Shown: positions 53,052-62,918, numbered from the stretch's first letter. The stretch is DNA of 64,000 nt from Alphaproteobacteria bacterium (GCA_017307275.1 JAFKFK010000027.1:27350-91349); one strand, 5' to 3'. The notes: generated by a model not told the origin, from the sequence alone. Program-made: numbers and translations.

Positions 53052-54050
53052 TCACTTCTCCGAAGTCGCGCCGAAGCGGATACGCGGATCGAGGGCGGCC
53101 AGCGCCAGATCCGAAATCAGCATGCCGATCACGGTCAGGGCCGCCACGAACAGCAGGAAGGTGGCGGCGAGGTTGACGTCCTGGGTCTTGAGCGCGCCCA
53201 GCAGCATCGGACCGGTCGTGGGAAGCGACAGCACGACCGAGACGATGACCGATCCTGAAATGACGTCGGGCAACAGGCCGCCGATGTCGGCAACGAACGG
53301 GTTCAGCGAATGGCGCAGCGGGTATTTCACCAGCAGCTTCATCGGAGGCAGGCCCTTGGCACGGCCGGTGACGACATACTGCTTCTGCAGTTCGTCGAGC
53401 AGGTTGGCGCGCAGGCGGCGGATCATGCCGGCGGTCCCCGACATGCCGATCACGATCACCGGAATGATGAGATGCTGCATGACCGACAGCGCCTTGCCCC
53501 AGCTCAGAGGCTTGTCGATGTACTCCGGATCCATCAAGCCGCCGATCGACAGGCCGAAATAGACCTTGCCGACATAGAGCAGGACCAGCGCCAGCAGAAA
53601 GTTCGGGATGGCAAGGCCGATGAAGCCGATGAAGGAGGCGACGTAGTCGCCGAGCTTGTACTGGTGTGTGGCGGCATAAGTGCCGATCAGGAACGACACG
53701 ATCCAGATGAAGGCGATCGTGCTGGTTTCCATGATGATGGTGAGCGTCAACCGCTCGCCGATCAGGTCGGCCACCGGCACGGTATCCTGGCAGGAAAGGC
53801 CGAAATCCCAGCGGAAGATGCCGCTGACCCAGCTCAGATACCGCTGCCACAGCGGCATGTTGAGGCCGTAGAGCTCGCGCAGCTCGTCGGCGCGCTGATG
53901 CGCATCGGCATCGCCGCGCGCCAGCAGCTCGTCGATCTGCGAGGAGACGCAGTCTCCCGGCGGCAGGTCGATGATGAAATAGACGAGCGCGCTGATCACG
54001 AACAGGGTCGGGATCATCAGCAGCACGCGGCGGACGATGAAGCGCAACAT
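53052..54050 (-). CDS. Peptide/oligopeptide ABC transporter permease (OppB/YejB-type)
   Basis: 332-residue permease beginning MLRFIVRRVLLMIPTLFVIS, the classic OppB first segment. The middle contains WDFGLSCQDTVPVADLIGERLTLT and the EAA-like QKQYVVTGRAKGLPPMKLLVKYPLRHSL. A much longer open frame reaching 54905 is an artefact over the ATPase gene. The ATG lies 2 bases from the ATPase stop, indicating coupling. Confidence 0.9.
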   Translation of the reverse strand: MLRFIVRRVLLMIPTLFVISALVYFIIDLPPGDCVSSQIDELLARGDADAHQRADELRELYGLNMPLWQRYLSWVSGIFRWDFGLSCQDTVPVADLIGERLTLTIIMETSTIAFIWIVSFLIGTYAATHQYKLGDYVASFIGFIGLAIPNFLLALVLLYVGKVYFGLSIGGLMDPEYIDKPLSWGKALSVMQHLIIPVIVIGMSGTAGMIRRLRANLLDELQKQYVVTGRAKGLPPMKLLVKYPLRHSLNPFVADIGGLLPDVISGSVIVSVVLSLPTTGPMLLGALKTQDVNLAATFLLFVAALTVIGMLISDLALAALDPRIRFGATSEK

Positions 54051-54052
54051 GC

Positions 54053-56020
54053 TCAGGCTCCTCCGCGCGCCATGCGGACATAGTGGCCGGGTTCGGCCTC
54101 GGTCCAGAAGAGGGGTGCCTTGCCGTCGTCGCGGAACGGCGCGGGCCAGATGGTGGGATCGGAGGCCTTGCCTTCCATCAGCGCGCCGAGATCGAGGCGC
54201 GCGTCGGGGTCGGGCATCGGCACCGCCGTGAGAAGGGCCTTGGTGTAGGGATGCATGGGATTGCGAAACAGCTCGCCGGCCGGCGCCAGCTCGACGAGGC
54301 GGCCGGCGCACATCACCGCGATCCGGTCGGCGATATAGTCGACGACGGCGAGGTTGTGGCTGATGAAGAGGTAGGTGAGGCCGAGCTGCTTCTGCAGGTC
54401 CTTGAGGAGATTGAGAATCTGCGCCTGGATCGAGACGTCGAGCGCCGACACCGGCTCGTCGCAGATCACCATGTCGGGCCGCAGCGCCAATGCGCGCGCG
54501 ATGCCGATGCGCTGACGCTGACCGCCCGAGAAGGAATGCGGATAGCGGCTGAGATGCCGGCGGTCGAGACCCACCATCTCCATCAGCTCGGACACCATCT
54601 CGCGACGATAGGCATCGTCGCCGATGCCATGGATGACCAGCGGCTCGACCAGGATGTCGTAGACGGTCATGCGCGGGTTCAGCGAGCCGAACGGATCCTG
54701 GAAAATGAACTGCAGCTTGGTGCGGAAGCGGTTCAGCTCCTCGCCTTCGAGCTTCAGCACATCGGTCTTGCGGCCCCAATCGTCGAACACGACGCGGCCA
54801 ACCTTGCCCTTTCCGTCCGGAGTCGAATCGGCCGAGATGCCGCGCATCAGCATCTTGCTGAGCGTGGTCTTGCCGCAGCCCGATTCGCCGACCAGCCCCA
54901 GGCACTCGCCGCGCTCGACGTCGAAGCTGACGTCGTTGACGGCATAGACAGTGCGCGTGGTGCCGCCACCCATCATCGATTCGAGGAAGGTGTCGGCCTT
55001 GCGAATGCGGAAGGTCTTGGAGACGTGCCGCACCTTGAGCACCGGCGCCTTCGGGTTGAAGGTCGCAGTCGGCGCCTGAGCAGGCTTTTCCTTCAGGAGA
55101 TGGCCGGTTGTGCCCTTGATCTCGCGGATCGGCACCAGCCTCTCGCCCGGCGCCATGTCGAAACGCGGCACGGCATGCAGCAGGGCCTTGAGATACGGAT
55201 GCTGCGGGTCGCGGAAGATATCGTGCAGGTTGCCCGACTCGACGACCTTGCCGCGATACATGACGACGACATCGTCGGCGACGTTGGCGACCACCCCGAG
55301 ATCGTGGGTGATCATCAGCAGCGCCATGCCCAGTTCCTTCTGCAGATCCTTAATGAGCTGCAGGATCTGGGCCTGGATGGTGACGTCGAGCGCGGTCGTC
55401 GGCTCGTCGGCGATCAGCAGCGCCGGCCGGCAGACCAGCGCCATGGCGATCATCGCGCGCTGGCGCAGACCGCCCGACAGTTCGAAAGGATAGGTCCGCA
55501 GGGCGCGCTTGGGATCGGGGAAGCCCACCATGCGCAGCATGGCGAGCGTCAGCTCATCGATCTCGGCGCGGCTGAGCTTGCGACCGTTCTCGGCGAACGA
55601 CTTGGCGCCGTTCGAGCGGCCGAGCGGCACGCCATGCAACTCGACGGCCTCGCCGATCTGATCGCCCACCGTGTGGAGCGCCGACAGGGAGGTCATCGGC
55701 TCCTGGAAGATGATCGAGATCTGGCCGCCGCGGATACGCCGCATCGCCGGCCCGGCGCGGTCGAGCTTGGCGATATCGACGACACCTTCGTTGACGCGTG
55801 GATCCTGGAACAGGATCGAGCCGGACGGGATTCTTGCCGTGCGCGGCAACAGGCCCATGATCGCCTGGCTGCAGACCGACTTGCCGGAACCGGATTCGCC
55901 CACCAGCGCCACGGTACCGCCAGGCGGGATGGCGAAGGAAACGTTGTCGACCGCTCGCAGGGTGCCTTCGTGGACGCCGAATTCGACGGTCAGGTCCTCG
56001 ACACGCAGCAGATCTTTCAT
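54053..56020 (-). CDS. Peptide ABC transporter double ATP-binding protein (OppD-OppF fusion type)
   Basis: 655-residue protein with two full ATPase domains. The first half has Walker A GESGSGKS (near 41-48), signature LSGGLRQR and Walker B LLIADEP; the second half has [17 protein letters not shown] and VICDEP. After each comes the Opp/Dpp C-terminal extension that contacts the permeases. Fused OppDF proteins like YejF serve a single transporter. It overlaps the upstream small gene by ATGA (56017-56020). Confidence 0.92.
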   Translation of the reverse strand: MKDLLRVEDLTVEFGVHEGTLRAVDNVSFAIPPGGTVALVGESGSGKSVCSQAIMGLLPRTARIPSGSILFQDPRVNEGVVDIAKLDRAGPAMRRIRGGQISIIFQEPMTSLSALHTVGDQIGEAVELHGVPLGRSNGAKSFAENGRKLSRAEIDELTLAMLRMVGFPDPKRALRTYPFELSGGLRQRAMIAMALVCRPALLIADEPTTALDVTIQAQILQLIKDLQKELGMALLMITHDLGVVANVADDVVVMYRGKVVESGNLHDIFRDPQHPYLKALLHAVPRFDMAPGERLVPIREIKGTTGHLLKEKPAQAPTATFNPKAPVLKVRHVSKTFRIRKADTFLESMMGGGTTRTVYAVNDVSFDVERGECLGLVGESGCGKTTLSKMLMRGISADSTPDGKGKVGRVVFDDWGRKTDVLKLEGEELNRFRTKLQFIFQDPFGSLNPRMTVYDILVEPLVIHGIGDDAYRREMVSELMEMVGLDRRHLSRYPHSFSGGQRQRIGIARALALRPDMVICDEPVSALDVSIQAQILNLLKDLQKQLGLTYLFISHNLAVVDYIADRIAVMCAGRLVELAPAGELFRNPMHPYTKALLTAVPMPDPDARLDLGALMEGKASDPTIWPAPFRDDGKAPLFWTEAEPGHYVRMARGGA

Positions 56021-56523
56021 ACCGATTCTTCCTGACCCGCCACCACGATCCCCATCGCCCGCAAATTCGCGCGAGTCGCATCACTCAATGCCACGCCCGT
56101 CCCCTCGGCTGCACGAGCCGCCCGCTCCACAATATCTTGAAAGCCGTCGAGGGAGGAATCGACCTTTATCAGCCGCCCATCCGTCGAACCGATGGCAAGC
56201 TGCATCCAGCCGTCCGACCGGTCGCGCTTGGTCGAGAAATAGCTGAGCTTCATCCGGTCGAGGCGGCTCCATTCGACCAAAGTGCCGCCTGGCCCGTCGG
56301 CGCAGAGCGTGTCGGGCCCCAGCACGTAGCGCGTGCGATGCCGAAGGGCCGTGCGCATCAGGAACAACGCAAAGAGCGCGAAACCTGCGCCCAGGATCGC
56401 GGCCAGCCAATAATTGACCTCGAGCAGCAGAAGCGGCGCACCGCACAGCAGCACGCCGATGCCGGCGCGCGCATAGTCCGCCATGATTGTCGGACGCGGA
56501 TAGCGCAGATCGGCAGAACTCAC
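56017..56523 (-). CDS. Two-segment membrane protein, PH-like C-terminal domain, unknown function
   Basis: 168 residues with a GTG start at 56523 supported by a strong GGGGAGGAG ribosome site. Two membrane segments lie near 20-60 (AGIGVLLCGAPLLLLEVNY and LAAILGAGFALFALFLM). The rest looks like a small PH/YcxB-type beta domain (RTRYVLGPDTLCADGPGGTLVEWSRLDRM). It overlaps the transporter ATPase and lies 25 bases after the deacetylase gene, linking the glycan operon and the transporter genes. Function unknown. Confidence 0.7.
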   Translation of the reverse strand: MSSADLRYPRPTIMADYARAGIGVLLCGAPLLLLEVNYWLAAILGAGFALFALFLMRTALRHRTRYVLGPDTLCADGPGGTLVEWSRLDRMKLSYFSTKRDRSDGWMQLAIGSTDGRLIKVDSSLDGFQDIVERAARAAEGTGVALSDATRANLRAMGIVVAGQEESV

Positions 56524-56548
56524 CCGCGCTCCTCCCCTGATTGAACGC

Positions 56549-57301
56549 TCACGACGCGAAAAGCTCGCGCGCCGCGCGAACGCACAGCCCTTGCGTCGTT
56601 TTTGTTGCTTCCAGAACCGACCTTAGGAAATCCCAAGCCCCGCCGTCCATCGCAAGATGATGACTGAGCAGGCCTATCGGCTCGCCATCGCCGCTGCGCG
56701 AGCGCCCAAGCGCTTCCACCAGAACGGCGAGAGCGGCCTCCTCACCGACGAAGCCACCACCGGCCTTCCAGTCGATCAGATCGACATGGGTATTAACCTG
56801 ACGAAACCCGCGCACCGGCTGGGCGCGTTTGCGGGGTCCAAAGGTCGACAAGCCGCGATAGCCGATCTCCGGCAAGGTCAGCACGAGGATTTCGGCGATG
56901 CGGTTCCACGGCGGGACCATGACAGGCAGGGCCTGTGCCGCGAACAGCCGCTCCAGGGCCATCCAGCCAGTGCCGAGTTCACCCAGCACGATCATCGCGG
57001 GACGCTGCAGGCCGAGTTCGATCTTCTTGTCGGGCGGCGCAGCATGATTCATGTGGGCGTAGCCGTGCTGCAACACATCGATGCCCGGCTCGCCCGCGAG
57101 CCGTTGCGCCAGCGCCGCCGTCGCCCGCGCCGGCACGACCGCCAGGGCGAGCGGCGCAGCGGTGTCGCGATGGATGGCGAGCAGACGATCGAGCGCGGGA
57201 TCGACATCCGCCGCATCGTCGTCGCGCCACCAAAGATCGGCCGTGCGCCCGGCATCGCGCCAGCGCGCCGCTTCGTCGGAAAGAGCCTGCCAGGACGTCA
57301 T
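56549..57301 (-). CDS. Polysaccharide deacetylase-like protein (NodB fold)
   Basis: 250 residues. The metal triad of NodB-type deacetylases is suggested by the RDDDAAD stretch (Asp27/28/29), and by His79 and His83 in HGYAHMNH; a later PPWNRI and SHHLAMD fit the other motifs. The FDD-type motif is varied, so catalysis is probable but not certain. No signal peptide is seen. It overlaps the upstream glycosyltransferase by ATGA (57298-57301) and ends the glycan operon. Likely role: removing N-acetyl groups from a glycan intermediate. Confidence 0.75.
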   Translation of the reverse strand: MTSWQALSDEAARWRDAGRTADLWWRDDDAADVDPALDRLLAIHRDTAAPLALAVVPARATAALAQRLAGEPGIDVLQHGYAHMNHAAPPDKKIELGLQRPAMIVLGELGTGWMALERLFAAQALPVMVPPWNRIAEILVLTLPEIGYRGLSTFGPRKRAQPVRGFRQVNTHVDLIDWKAGGGFVGEEAALAVLVEALGRSRSGDGEPIGLLSHHLAMDGGAWDFLRSVLEATKTTQGLCVRAARELFAS

Positions 57302-58446
57302 GGCGACAGCATCTGCTTCAAGGCAGCGACCGTTGCCGGGCCGCCGTTTGCGTCGACAGCCGGAAAGCTGCGGATCGAGGGGCCGGACCAGGCGCGGGTG
57401 ACAGCGGCCGCCAGGCTTTGCGGCGTCAGCGTATCCGGCGGCACGGACGCCACCATGCCACGCTCGACCAGCACCCGCGCGCGGTCGGCCTGCTCGGTTT
57501 CGCGCGCCGTCCCGAATGGCACCAGTACGGCCCGGTCGGCAAGGCAGAGCGTCTCGACCACGGTGTTGTAGCCGGCTTGCGATATCGAAAGCGCCGCATT
57601 GCGCAGCAGGCTCGGAAAGTCGGCACGCGCCGGCTCGACGATAATCCCCTCGGCGGCTGCAGCGCGCAGGGCCTCCTGCTCTGCCGCAGGCACGTTCGGC
57701 CCCAGCAACAGGCGCCATCTGCGGTCGGCCAGCCCGGTCATCGGGCGCGCGGCGATAGCAGCCTGCAGCAGCGGCATGCCGACGGCGCCGCCACCCGCCG
57801 AGACGATCACTTCGCCCGTGCCAACCGACCCTGGCGGGGCACGCGCCGGATCGATCTCGGCGACGTAGCCGGTGTAGAGCGCGCGATCCTGGATGTCGGG
57901 CCAGGCCGGAAAGCTCTCGTCGAGGCGCACCAGCGCCGGATCGGCATGGATCAGCACCGCGTCGAAGGCCTCGAAGGTCACAACCATCTCGTCGACCCTC
58001 GCCGGCGAGGCCGAGCGCCGCAGCACGTCGCGCACCGAAGAAACGATCCATGGCGCCGAGGCACGGTCCTGCGCCGCTTCGAGGAGCGGCAGCAGCTCGA
58101 AGCGAAGCTGTGTGCGGCCAAAGGGAAATTGTTCCGTCAGCAACACGTCCGGCTGCTCGGCGTCGAACAGATCGAGCAGACGGCGCGTGCGTTCTGCGCG
58201 AAAGGCATCGTCGACAGGCGTGCCGTCGAGTTGCGCCAGCTCCTTCAGCCGCGCATTGGCGGCGCGCAACGGCGGCAGTTGATGGAAGCGTGCACCCCCG
58301 AGATCGAGCCCAGCGACCGGCGCGCCGCCTGACACCAGCAGCACCTCGAAACCACCCGCCACCATCGCTCGCGCCAGGGTAACGGCGCGGCGAAGATGGC
58401 CGATGCCCAGCAGGTGCTGCACGTAGAAGAAGACACGCGCCGTCAT
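57298..58446 (-). CDS. MurG-like glycosyltransferase (COG4671-type)
   Basis: 382 residues from MTARVFFYVQHLLGIGHLRRAV. The N-terminal Gly-rich HLLGIGHLRR loop and the C-terminal donor site (SISQAGYNTVVETLCL, then VLVPFGTARETEQ) match GT-B enzymes of the MurG/GT28 group. It shares the layout of the gene at 61452. It overlaps the phosphatase gene by ATGA (58443-58446). The donor and acceptor sugars are unknown. Confidence 0.8.
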   Translation of the reverse strand: MTARVFFYVQHLLGIGHLRRAVTLARAMVAGGFEVLLVSGGAPVAGLDLGGARFHQLPPLRAANARLKELAQLDGTPVDDAFRAERTRRLLDLFDAEQPDVLLTEQFPFGRTQLRFELLPLLEAAQDRASAPWIVSSVRDVLRRSASPARVDEMVVTFEAFDAVLIHADPALVRLDESFPAWPDIQDRALYTGYVAEIDPARAPPGSVGTGEVIVSAGGGAVGMPLLQAAIAARPMTGLADRRWRLLLGPNVPAAEQEALRAAAAEGIIVEPARADFPSLLRNAALSISQAGYNTVVETLCLADRAVLVPFGTARETEQADRARVLVERGMVASVPPDTLTPQSLAAAVTRAWSGPSIRSFPAVDANGGPATVAALKQMLSP

Positions 58447-59036
58447 GATGCGTTCTCGAACGGCACGTTGAGACGATCGATCGTGACCCTGCCGTCGCCC
58501 GACGCCACGAAGAAATGCACCGAGCGCCAATCGAGCTTGTGGGGCGGCCGGCCCAGCATGTTCCAACCGGTGGCCAGCGCCAGCAGCGCACGAATCGCCG
58601 CCTTGTGCGACACCGCAACGACCGGTTCACGCAAGGCCGAGGTCCAGCCGGCAAGGCGAACCATGGTCGCGCGCGGCGACTCGCCACCCGGCGGCTGAAA
58701 ATCGAGGCCGGCAGCTTCGGCGGCAGCGAAACTCTCGCCGCCTTCGGCCCGCAGCTCCGTCAGGGTTCGGCCCTCCCAGGTGCCAAAACTCATCTCGCGC
58801 AAGGCGGAGTCGGTGCCGACGGGCATCGCCGGCCGAAGCAGCTCCGCCGTACGGCGGGCACGCCGCAACGGACTGCATACCCGTTTCCAGCCGGCAGCCG
58901 GCGGCGGCAGGCGCCAGCGCCGCACCAACGCTTCACCGTCCGGGCTGAGATCGGTATCGGTCAGGCCCTGCAGACGGCCCGTCGCGTTCCACTCGGTCGG
59001 CGCGTGCCGCAGGATGGCGAAAGGAATGCCTGTCAT
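58443..59036 (-). CDS. Histidine phosphatase family protein
   Basis: 197 residues with the RHG-type catalytic motif at Arg10-His11 (LRHAPTEWN), Glu in REMSFGTWEG, and the second catalytic His in AVSHKAAIRAL. The family includes phosphoglycerate mutase-like sugar phosphatases such as CobC/GpmB. Lying within a glycan operon with ATGA overlaps on both sides (58443-58446, 59033-59036), it probably dephosphorylates a sugar-phosphate or glycolipid intermediate. Confidence 0.85.
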   Translation of the reverse strand: MTGIPFAILRHAPTEWNATGRLQGLTDTDLSPDGEALVRRWRLPPPAAGWKRVCSPLRRARRTAELLRPAMPVGTDSALREMSFGTWEGRTLTELRAEGGESFAAAEAAGLDFQPPGGESPRATMVRLAGWTSALREPVVAVSHKAAIRALLALATGWNMLGRPPHKLDWRSVHFFVASGDGRVTIDRLNVPFENAS

Positions 59037-60136
59037 TGCAGCGTCCGGAGCGCCACCGCCAGGGCGCGTGCCGCGGCACGCTCGTCGTGACGCGCCGTCA
59101 CGCGCGCCGCTGCCGCCGCGCCGAGGCGAGCGCGTTCCTGCGGCACGTCGAGCAGGCGCGCCACAGCAGCAGCGAACGCGTCGGCATCGCCGATCGTCGT
59201 CAGCAGGCCGGTGACGCCATCGGCCACGACGGCCGGCACGCCGCCGGTGCGACCGGCGACGACGGGAAGACCCGCCGCCTGCGCTTCAAGGAAAGCCATG
59301 CCATAGGCTTCGTTGATCGCCGGCCAAAGGTAAAGGTCTGCCGACCGATAGATCGCCGGCAGTTCCGCATGCGGCCGTGCACCCGCAAAGACGACGCGGT
59401 CGCCCAGCGGCGCCATGAGCGATTCGATTTCAGGTCGTGCCGGTCCGTCGCCGACCAGCAGTGCCCGCCAGGGACGATCCTTCAGTTTCGCCAAGGCTTG
59501 CGCCAGTACGCGATAGGAGTCCGCCTTGTCGCGTGTGCGCATCATGCCGACGCTCAAGAGCAGCGGCGGCTCGTTCGGGTCGCGTTGTGACGGGCGGCGG
59601 AACGGTGCGGTATCGATGAACGGCGGCAGCCAGGCCTGGCGCGCGCCCGGCCGCAGCCTGGCTTTCACGCCGGGCACGTCGCGCGGGTTCAGGGTCAGCA
59701 CGAGATCGGCGGCAGCCAGCGCCCGCTCGACGGCGCGATGGCCAAGCCGGGTCGGCCCCTGGGCGCGACGCGGGGCGTGCGAGGCTTCGGCGATCACATA
59801 GGGAATGCCCAGCGCCCCGCTCACCACGGGCCCCAGCCAGTCGGGCTTGCGGTAGTAGCAATGGTAGGTGAACCAGAGATCGAAGCGCTCCGGATGATGG
59901 GCCGGCAGTGCCTTCCATTGCGCAATCAGACGCGCCGCCTGTGCCCGCGCACGGCGCTCCAAAGCGATGTGGGCGTTGGTTGCCGGCACGCCGGGCTCAA
60001 CACGGCTCGCGGCAGGCATGAGGACCTCGTGACCGAGGTGCCGCAACAGGCGGGAGAGGCCGCGCGCCATCTCGCGATCGCCCGACGGCACGGGACTGTC
60101 GGGTGGCTTCAACGGCGTGTGCAGGAGAACGCGCAT
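59033..60136 (-). CDS. Glycosyltransferase family 4 protein
   Basis: 367 residues; the ATG at 60136 starts MRVLLHTPLKPPDSPVPSGDREMA, typical of GT4. The donor-binding EX7E-type region reads INEAYGMAFLEAQAAGLPVV; GVPAVVADGVTG is the usual downstream loop. LSVGMMRTRDKADSYRVLAQA begins the C-terminal domain. It overlaps the phosphatase gene by ATGA and lies 4 bases after the next glycosyltransferase gene. Confidence 0.87.
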   Translation of the reverse strand: MRVLLHTPLKPPDSPVPSGDREMARGLSRLLRHLGHEVLMPAASRVEPGVPATNAHIALERRARAQAARLIAQWKALPAHHPERFDLWFTYHCYYRKPDWLGPVVSGALGIPYVIAEASHAPRRAQGPTRLGHRAVERALAAADLVLTLNPRDVPGVKARLRPGARQAWLPPFIDTAPFRRPSQRDPNEPPLLLSVGMMRTRDKADSYRVLAQALAKLKDRPWRALLVGDGPARPEIESLMAPLGDRVVFAGARPHAELPAIYRSADLYLWPAINEAYGMAFLEAQAAGLPVVAGRTGGVPAVVADGVTGLLTTIGDADAFAAAVARLLDVPQERARLGAAAAARVTARHDERAAARALAVALRTLQ

Positions 60137-60140
60137 GGCG

Positions 60141-61436
60141 CTACGCCGCAGCGCGCGCGGCAGCAGTAGATTGCTGTGACGAATGCGGCTCACCGAGCGA
60201 CGAGGCGATCCAGTCGACGCCGGACTCGAAGGAAAAACGTGTCCGCACCACCTCGCCCGCGGACTCGGCGAGACGCTGGCGCAGATCGGGATCGCCGATC
60301 ATGCGGGCCAGCGCCGCGCTCAGCGCGTCGGGCGCGCCCGGCGGAACGAGCAATCCGTTCTCGCCGTCTTCGATGAACTCGCCAATCGCCGCCGCCGACG
60401 TCGAAACCAGCGGCAGGCCCTGATAGGCCGCTTCCATCAGCACGTTGGGCAGACCATCCTGATCACCGTCGGCCGCCTTCTTCGCAGCCAGAACGAAGAG
60501 ATCGGCGTGCGCCAGGGCAGCAAACACTTCCTTCTGGGGCTGGGCGCCGCGCCAAATGCAGCGATCCGCAATGCCCAGGGCCGCAGCCTGCGCCTTCAGC
60601 GCGTCGGAGAGCTCGCCCGCGCCGATATGCTCGAACCGCCAGTGCAGGGAGCGCGGCAGGCGGGCAAGCGCATCGAGGAGATCGCCATAGCCTTTCTTCT
60701 CGACCTTGCGACCGACCGACAGCACGGTGACGGGATCCCGCGGATCCGTGCCGTCGCGGCGGAGTCGCGCCGGCGGCGGCGGCGGCAGATGCGCGAAGTC
60801 GAGCCCGTGATAGACGAGGCGCAGCCGGTCCGGACGCGGCGCCAGCTCCCTCAAGCGCTGCAGGCCGAGATTGGTGCAGGTCACCAACCAGGCGCAGTCC
60901 GCGAGCTTTTCGCTCATCTCCCACGGTTCGCTGGTCCAGATGTCCTTGGCGTGGGCCGACACGCTCCATGGCAAGCCGCGCATCGTGGCGGCATAGCGCG
61001 TCACCGAAGCCGGCGTGTGCAGGAAATGCGCATAGAGCCGCTCGATCGACGCGGGCAGCTCGGCCGCCAGCACCAGCGCCTGCCCCCAGCGGCGTACCCG
61101 GTTCGGCGTGAAGTCGCGCCGGAGATCGGCGAGGAACTTCCGCCGGGCGGCGCTGTAGCCCGGAAGGCGACGCGCTTTCAGCCAGCCGGCAAGGACGCGG
61201 CGGGGGTCGTCCTTGAGATACTCCGGCAAATAGACGACACGGCCCCTGACCCGGTCGTGCACCGGATGGCGTTCCTTGTCGGTCGGATGGCGCATCGACC
61301 AGAGTTCGAGCGCCACGCCGCGCGCCTCCAGGCCCGCCAGCTCCTGGGCAATGAAGGTTTCCGACAGGCGCGGCCACCCCTTGAGGACGACCGCGACGCG
61401 CGCGGCCCCTGCTTTCTGACCTGAACTTTGAGACAT
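60141..61436 (-). CDS. Glycosyltransferase family 4 protein
   Basis: 431 residues. The N-terminal domain starts VAVVLKGWPRLSETFIAQEL, a pattern of GT4 enzymes in capsule and exopolysaccharide clusters. The C-terminal half has VLSVGRKVEKKGYGDLLDAL and the donor motif GLPNVLMEAAYQGLPLVST. It lies 4 bases upstream of the next gene and 15 bases downstream of the COG4671-type enzyme. Predicted cytoplasmic and membrane-associated; linkage unknown. Confidence 0.88.
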   Translation of the reverse strand: MSQSSGQKAGAARVAVVLKGWPRLSETFIAQELAGLEARGVALELWSMRHPTDKERHPVHDRVRGRVVYLPEYLKDDPRRVLAGWLKARRLPGYSAARRKFLADLRRDFTPNRVRRWGQALVLAAELPASIERLYAHFLHTPASVTRYAATMRGLPWSVSAHAKDIWTSEPWEMSEKLADCAWLVTCTNLGLQRLRELAPRPDRLRLVYHGLDFAHLPPPPPARLRRDGTDPRDPVTVLSVGRKVEKKGYGDLLDALARLPRSLHWRFEHIGAGELSDALKAQAAALGIADRCIWRGAQPQKEVFAALAHADLFVLAAKKAADGDQDGLPNVLMEAAYQGLPLVSTSAAAIGEFIEDGENGLLVPPGAPDALSAALARMIGDPDLRQRLAESAGEVVRTRFSFESGVDWIASSLGEPHSSQQSTAAARAAA

Positions 61437-61451
61437 GGACGACCGGCTATA

Positions 61452-62732
61452 TCAGGTCCTGGCGCGCGACGAAGGCGAGGCCATATCGGTCGCCGCGGGC
61501 TCGGCCGACAGCTCCGGCACTTCGAGCGAGGCGGGGCCGCGGTGCGGGTGTGCGAGCTGCTTGGAGACGAGGCGCCAGACGTTACCGAGGCCGTCGAGCA
61601 GGCCCGGCACCACGACGTCGCTCGGCAGGCCCTGCTGCGGCAACTGGCGCAGCGCGGTCGCCATATGCTGCGGATCGCGGCCACGATCGGCGTCGAGCAT
61701 TTCGAGCAGCCCGACATTGCGTGCGGCGCGGGCGCGGATGAACTGCTCGAGCCGCGGCCGCGTGCGCGGCACGATGATCGCCCGCTTGTCGAAGGACAGG
61801 ATCTCGCAGAACGTGTTGTAGCCGCCCATCGCCACGACGCCCGCCGCACGCTGCATCAGCGCGCCGAGATTGTTGGTGAAAGTGAGCGTGCGGATGTTGC
61901 GGAACTTGGCCGCGCGCTCCTTGAAGGCCTCGCGCGCCGCCGCCGACATGAACGGCCCGAAGACGATCACCGCCCCGTAGGGAATGTTCGAATCGACTTC
62001 ATAGGCAGACAGGACCCAGTCGACCAGCTCGACACCGTCGCCGCCGCCGCCCGGCGTGACCAGGATGAACGGCCCGTCGATGTCCTCGCCCTCGTGCGGC
62101 ACGTCGCCGTGCAACGGCAGCTCGCGGCGCAGGTATCCAGTGTAGATCATCTTGTGGCGTACCGACGGCGGCACCTCGATGCCCGTCAGCGGCTTGTTGA
62201 TCTGCGGCAGGCCGTAGACCCAGATTTCGTCGTAGAGGTCACGCAGCGCCGGCACGACATTCTTGCGCTCCCACTCCTTGGCGAGCTGGGCGGGGTCGTC
62301 CATGACGTCGCGCAGACCCAGCACCAGCGGGGTGCCACGCTGCTTCAGCAGGTGCAGCGCCGGGCCGACCTCGCCGCGCAGGCCAAGCGGCTCCTTGTCG
62401 ACGATGAAGAGGTCCGGCCGGTAGATGTCGGCCGTGTCGCGGATGATGCGGGTGCGCATCTCCAGCGTATGTTCGACGTTCACCCGCAAATTGGCCGAAT
62501 CGTACTCGCCGGTGTCGATCTGCTTCACCACGCCGGGAATGCGCACGAAGTCGATTCCCGAGCGGAACTCGTAGGACCCGATGATCGGCGAGCCCGAAAC
62601 GATCAGCACCGAGACCGAATGGTCGGCCTCGACGATCGCGTTGGCGATGGTACGGCACCGGCTCACATGGCCGAGACCGAAGGAGTCGTGGCTGTACAGC
62701 AGCACACGCTTTGACCGGCCGCTTGCGGACAT
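61452..62732 (-). CDS. MurG-like glycosyltransferase (COG4671-type), first gene of glycan operon
   Basis: 426 residues from the ATG at 62732, chosen over 62741 because GGGAG is correctly spaced 9 bases before it. It begins RVLLYSHDSFGLGHVSRCRTIA, the Gly-rich loop of MurG-like enzymes; LVTPGGGGDGVELVDW and VAMGGYNTFCEILSFDKRAIIVPR form the UDP-sugar site. The C-terminal tail is Pro/Ala/Ser-rich. It opens a six-gene unit and is divergent from an ABC exporter gene. Confidence 0.83.
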   Translation of the reverse strand: MSASGRSKRVLLYSHDSFGLGHVSRCRTIANAIVEADHSVSVLIVSGSPIIGSYEFRSGIDFVRIPGVVKQIDTGEYDSANLRVNVEHTLEMRTRIIRDTADIYRPDLFIVDKEPLGLRGEVGPALHLLKQRGTPLVLGLRDVMDDPAQLAKEWERKNVVPALRDLYDEIWVYGLPQINKPLTGIEVPPSVRHKMIYTGYLRRELPLHGDVPHEGEDIDGPFILVTPGGGGDGVELVDWVLSAYEVDSNIPYGAVIVFGPFMSAAAREAFKERAAKFRNIRTLTFTNNLGALMQRAAGVVAMGGYNTFCEILSFDKRAIIVPRTRPRLEQFIRARAARNVGLLEMLDADRGRDPQHMATALRQLPQQGLPSDVVVPGLLDGLGNVWRLVSKQLAHPHRGPASLEVPELSAEPAATDMASPSSRART

Positions 62733-62918
62733 GAAGTGCATCTCCCGTTGCCGAAGCGCTTCCTGCCCCGACCGGTGAAGTCTGAGCAAATTATGCCATA
62801 AGGCAGGGCCGCCGCGCACCCCACCGGCTTCCCGGCTGGCGGTATCCCGAAAAAACCGAATGTAATCAAGGGCCTGATCGCCTATACGGAAGGCAAGAAC
62901 GCCGTAGTGCGGGAATCA
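62733..62918. promoter_or_regulatory. Divergent regulatory region between glycan operon and ABC exporter
   Basis: 186 bases containing AT-rich patches (CATAAT-like on the minus strand near 62790, TGTAAT near 62860, a run of A at 62850). No -35/-10 pair with good spacing was found in either direction, so the promoters are unassigned. The gap indicates that the exporter and the glycan genes are probably expressed together. Confidence 0.35.

Noticed and set aside
53052..54905. A single 617-residue minus-strand frame spanning the OppB-type permease and part of the ATPase gene
   Set aside because: The upstream half has arginine/histidine-rich composition of an off-frame read over the ATPase; the permease starts at 54050 with a typical N-terminus.
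56549..58687. A single 712-residue minus-strand frame
   Set aside because: Only the last 250 residues are protein-like; the rest is an off-frame read over the glycosyltransferase and phosphatase genes.
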